Assembly: GCA_037577475.1 (NCBI GenBank)
Contig: CM075197.1
Coordinates: 13,963,018 to 14,027,017 of the forward strand
DNA: 64,000 nucleotides
Direction of reading: 5' to 3'
Source: Chaunax sp. Z400
Taxonomy: Eukaryota; Chordata; Actinopteri; Lophiiformes; Chaunacidae
The notes under the pieces are model-generated. The model searched no databases and was not told where the DNA came from. It was given only the letters and a program-made list of their open reading frames with translations. Below, piece after piece: positions 60,501 to 64,000 of this stretch; the first letter of the stretch is position 1, and the number at the start of each line of letters is the position of its first letter. A program made the translations under genes and the position numbers.

Positions 60501-63450
60501 TTGATACTGGTTTTGCTCATAGGGGGCCATGGAGCAGATACACTACATTTATTAACTTCCTTTGGCCCATTGTTATCTCAAAACGTCCAGCCAAATGGAA
60601 CGACATTGACCTTGCCCTATCAGAGATCAACACTCACAGCCATGCCAGAAAAAAATCTGAATTATTTAAGAGACTCCATCCCTGGAAGAAACTTATCTTT
60701 CGCTGCACGTTCTGTGTTTGTGCTTCTGCATATAAACCCCTACAGCAATAGCCATTTGGGAGAGGCTCACCTTTTTTTTAATCTACGCTTGGCACAATAT
60801 TGACATGGTGTGTCATCCTCTGTGATGAGTACCAGCTGGCATGTGGTGAAGCAGTGCTGCCATCTCTCATCCAAGGACACCAGTTGTTTGTAGTTTGTAT
60901 TGTATTACACTGATCTCACTTTATTTCCAACGAGGGACCACTAATCATTTAATCCCTCTTGAATAATGCAGTCAATCTTCGGGCCAATCAGTGAGCAGCA
61001 TGTCGCCTTGTGGTTGGTTGATGTGCAAGATGCAAATATAGCGTTGGAACGGTTTTGACCGACTCACTTGAACGGCTGTATTCTGTTATTCAGAGCGTTC
61101 GTCTTGGCTCATATTTGGGGCTCCTCTTCAGGAAGATGAGTGTAATTGTGAAAGTGCAGTAATGCTGGTGTCATCATGGGCGACAATTTCAAGGATTTCA
61201 CCCATTTATGAATTGGTGTGTGCACAGCTGGTTCAGGGTGAAGGAGAGAGAGGAGGGTGAGCAGAAGAAAGGAGAGCTGTCTGATTAATTAACTACTCAT
61301 AGGCTGCAGTCAAGGGAAGGCATCCGACCTCTAGCTAATTAAACGCTGCCTCCCCGAGTCAGGCTTCACAAATACTCACCCTCTGTGTTTATGTGTGCTT
61401 GTGCATATGTGCATGTTTGCAAATGACAATTAAAAGCACAGGGATTTAGCATAATATCAATGACCTGGGTCGATTTCTTCAGTGGACCTTGATGGTACTC
61501 ACCTATCCAGCCTCGGCTGCAGGATGCTGTGGAGAGCTACAGGACTTATACACTCACATGTACCTACACCCATTTTATCAGTCTCCATGCTAACGTGTGT
61601 GAGATGCATTCATGCGGGAAATGTAAAAAATGTTGGAGAAGCAAAAGGGGCACCGTAACATCCACAGTATTTTGAGTCTTGAAAGGATAAACAAAATGGC
61701 AAGGCTAATGCTGAGAGGAACCGCTGCTTTGTTTGTTGCTCGTCTTGTCATGGTAACAATTGCCTGAAGAGCAAAAGGTGAAGAAAAATATGTAATTATA
61801 GTCTTTCTACTGTCTTTTCATTCTGCCTTTCTCTCTCCCCCTACCTCTCTTCTTAAATCCTCTCCATCTCCGTAAAATCTTACCTAACATGCACATTTCT
61901 GCAGAATTAAAGATTTCTATGTACTGTATAATAAAAGTGTTGCACTCTTTGACTCTCCAGAATACCATGGAGTGTACATTTGTACATTTGAGTGCATAAT
62001 GTGCACATTTCCTTCATTACATCCCTTTGAAGACACAGTAAACTAATGATGTGGAAAAGATAAGGTGCGACCAGATAGAGACTGTTTTTACCGGAGTGGG
62101 AAGCATGAAAGACGAAGGCATTTGATCCTAGATATCTTAAAAGCTCTAGAGGTGTACTGCAGCTTTTTAATAAGATCTTTGAAGACCACCTTCACAGTGT
62201 GTCCTTTTACCACAAGGGTCTTAATGCAGCTTTGCCACAAAGGGAAAAAATGGGCCTAAGATGCTTTCAAGTTTGAACCTGGCTAGAGCAGGATGGTTCA
62301 CATGTTAATGCACTCTGTACTCCTAAGAGCGAGCTCTTTTCTGTACACCTCTATCCTCTAAGTGACAGAAAAACAGATTAAAATGTGTTGAGATTTCTCT
62401 GGGAACAATAATCAAGCAACTCGTTACAACTGAGAAGATGTAAAAGAACACCTGCCTCTCCCACAGAGTTTGCATCCATCGCTGAGCAGAGCATCATGCT
62501 CAGTGTATACTATTCACCGCCAACCTTTTTACATCATGCCTCAGCAGTCTTAACTAAGTGATGCGTGAAAATGAGTCGGACCTGACTTCACTCCTTTTAA
62601 GGGTGTGGCATCTGCAGGTCTGTAAAAACAGTGAATTTCAGTATTCTGTTTTAAATGAAAAATGGGATGACTAATGTACTTCAAATAGAAGTGTATGCTT
62701 TAGCATTTGTAGATATTACAAATAGAATAAACTGATATTTGCCCTCAATAAGTGTAAATTAACGTGCAACTGACTGCCTGGCTCTGTGAGAGTCAAAAGA
62801 GGTGTGAAGAAGAAATGACTTCCCACTGTTCACTCGGTCACCTGGTGGAAAAGACAGGTGATTTTCTCTGGGATTGTGAGGCAGGTACGACGACAGGGGT
62901 TGTATCTACTGATTGTTGCATTGGATGGCCATGAGAAAACATGTATTTGTGTCTCAGATTGCTTTCTTTACGGTCTTTGCAGCATTCAGAACCTTTTTTT
63001 TTATGCTTGATAGGACACATTTTAGACAGAGACTGTTACTATGCAGTTGTGCAAACACATCTCTTGACTAAATTGTCACCTGGTGGAAGCAGGAACCACA
63101 TCTACTGGTTGTGAGTCGTTCTGGAAAATAGATGCTGCATCATTATTACCTTTTCATCCGAGTGTATGTAGTTGGACATGTTAGTGCTCATATGTAGGTA
63201 GAATCACAAAGTAATTAATCCACTGTGCTCTCATTGGACAATAGTAGGTTAAGTGAATATTGTTGATCATGAGCTTCAAATTGGGTCAGGAATTTCACAA
63301 GAATTAGTTTTGGGTAGCAGTTTCCATTCTCATCGGCTTTTTTTCATTCATGCAAAAAAAAAAACCTGCGTGAAAACAGGAAATACTGTATGTTAATGCA
63401 ATATACTTTAGCATATGAATATTTTTATGCACAAACTGAGCAGTGAGAAC
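60500..63450. other. mgat5b intron 2, no further exon seen
   Basis: I looked for the next mgat5b exon and found none with an in-phase acceptor and plausible stem-region sequence. No recognisable element before the SINE. Confidence 0.4.
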
Positions 63451-63452
63451 AG

Positions 63453-63750
63453 CATGGACATGGCTCAGGTGGTACAGTGGTCGTCCACTTACCAGACGGC
63501 TGGTGGTTTGGCCCCTGCGGTTTACATGTCGAAGTATCCTTGGGCAAGATAATGAACCTCAAATTTCTCCAATGATTGTTCCATTGGTGTGTGAGTGTTT
63601 GTGTGAATTGTTATCGCTCCTGGTTATAGTAAGTGCCACTGCCAAGCCTCTGTGTTTTGAATTTGTGCGAAAGGGTAAATGCTGGCTTTTGTCGCTTTGA
63701 GTGTATAATCGGACTAGGAAAGTATACGTATAAATACATTTGCATTTTAA
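63453..63750 (+). mobile_element. tRNA-derived SINE
   Basis: Starts GGACATGGCTCAGGTGGTAC, an A box in tRNA-like context, with a degenerate B box GGTTTGGCCCC about 40 nt on. It continues ACATGTCGAAGTATCCTTGG, GTTCCATTGGTGTGTGAGTG and TGTCGCTTTGAGTGTATAAT before an AT-rich tail (TATAAATACATTTGCATTTT). I recognise this layout as a widespread fish SINE. It is diverged and lacks clear target duplications. Confidence 0.75.
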
Positions 63751-64000
63751 AGAAAAAAGAATAAAACTACAAAATTCCCTTCCTGGAAAATTATTGCATG
63801 CAAGTCTGCGTAAGCTTAGCAGTGTCTGTTTAATAAAGGTATTGTGGAAGATGTTGAACTCATGTGCTTTTAAATTGGTCTTTTAAAGGTGTCTTTTTTA
63901 ACACCCTTAAAGTTGAGTCATGCTCTGCTTTCACTGAAAATATAACATCTCTTATATTCAACATAAAATGACAACATGGTGTAAAGCTCTGGTAAATCAA

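Noticed and set aside
63443..63700. 85-aa plus-strand frame
   Set aside because: It is entirely within the tRNA-derived SINE.

Overview
The window is vertebrate nuclear DNA, almost certainly from a ray-finned (teleost, probably percomorph-like) fish. It has spliced genes with GT-AG introns, long AT-rich intergenic stretches, TG/CA, GA and CTAT microsatellites, and fish-type repeats (piggyBac, Tc1-like, a small palindromic MITE, LINE 3' tails, a solo LTR, a tRNA-derived SINE). Nothing suggests a bacterial or phage origin, and no CRISPR array is present.

Six protein-coding loci can be supported, most of them by joining exons by hand. From left to right: a tiny prcd-like photoreceptor disc gene (minus, about 3.4-3.6 kb); cytoglobin (minus, three exons, 8.8-12.7 kb, 180 aa); prpsap1 (plus, ten exons, 18.1-29.4 kb, 356 aa, complete); a Ras-dva-type small GTPase in one exon (minus, 35.3-36.0 kb, 208 aa); an unnamed B7/butyrophilin-like two-Ig-domain surface protein (minus, three coding exons, 50.5-51.9 kb, 254 aa); and the first two coding exons of mgat5b (plus, 57.4-59.8 kb, running off the right edge). 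PRCD, CYGB, PRPSAP1 and MGAT5B lie close together on human chromosome 17q25, so the order here is an independent check on those four names. The genes do not form a pathway; the block is one of conserved neighbourhood.

The remainder is intergenic or intronic. The left 8 kb holds a piggyBac element with matching ends and TTAA target duplication, a decayed tRNA-Leu/tRNA-Gly pair duplicated in tandem, and inverted piggyBac-type end sequences. Two 78-bp near-identical hairpin MITEs sit 30 kb apart. Two copies of one Tc1-like family lie in intron 1 of prpsap1 and intron 1 of mgat5b. A 643-bp solo LTR lies upstream of prpsap1. Between the GTPase and the Ig gene are about 14 kb without a convincing gene, with LINE remnants, a long tetranucleotide array and a perfect 12+12 palindrome.

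Regulatory candidates readable by eye are a CTCF-like motif between prpsap1 and the GTPase, an octamer/CCAAT/CCAAT/TATA-like promoter for the GTPase, an interferon-response-like motif above the Ig gene, paired CACGTG E-boxes above prpsap1, and a 13-codon upstream ORF whose stop overlaps the mgat5b start.
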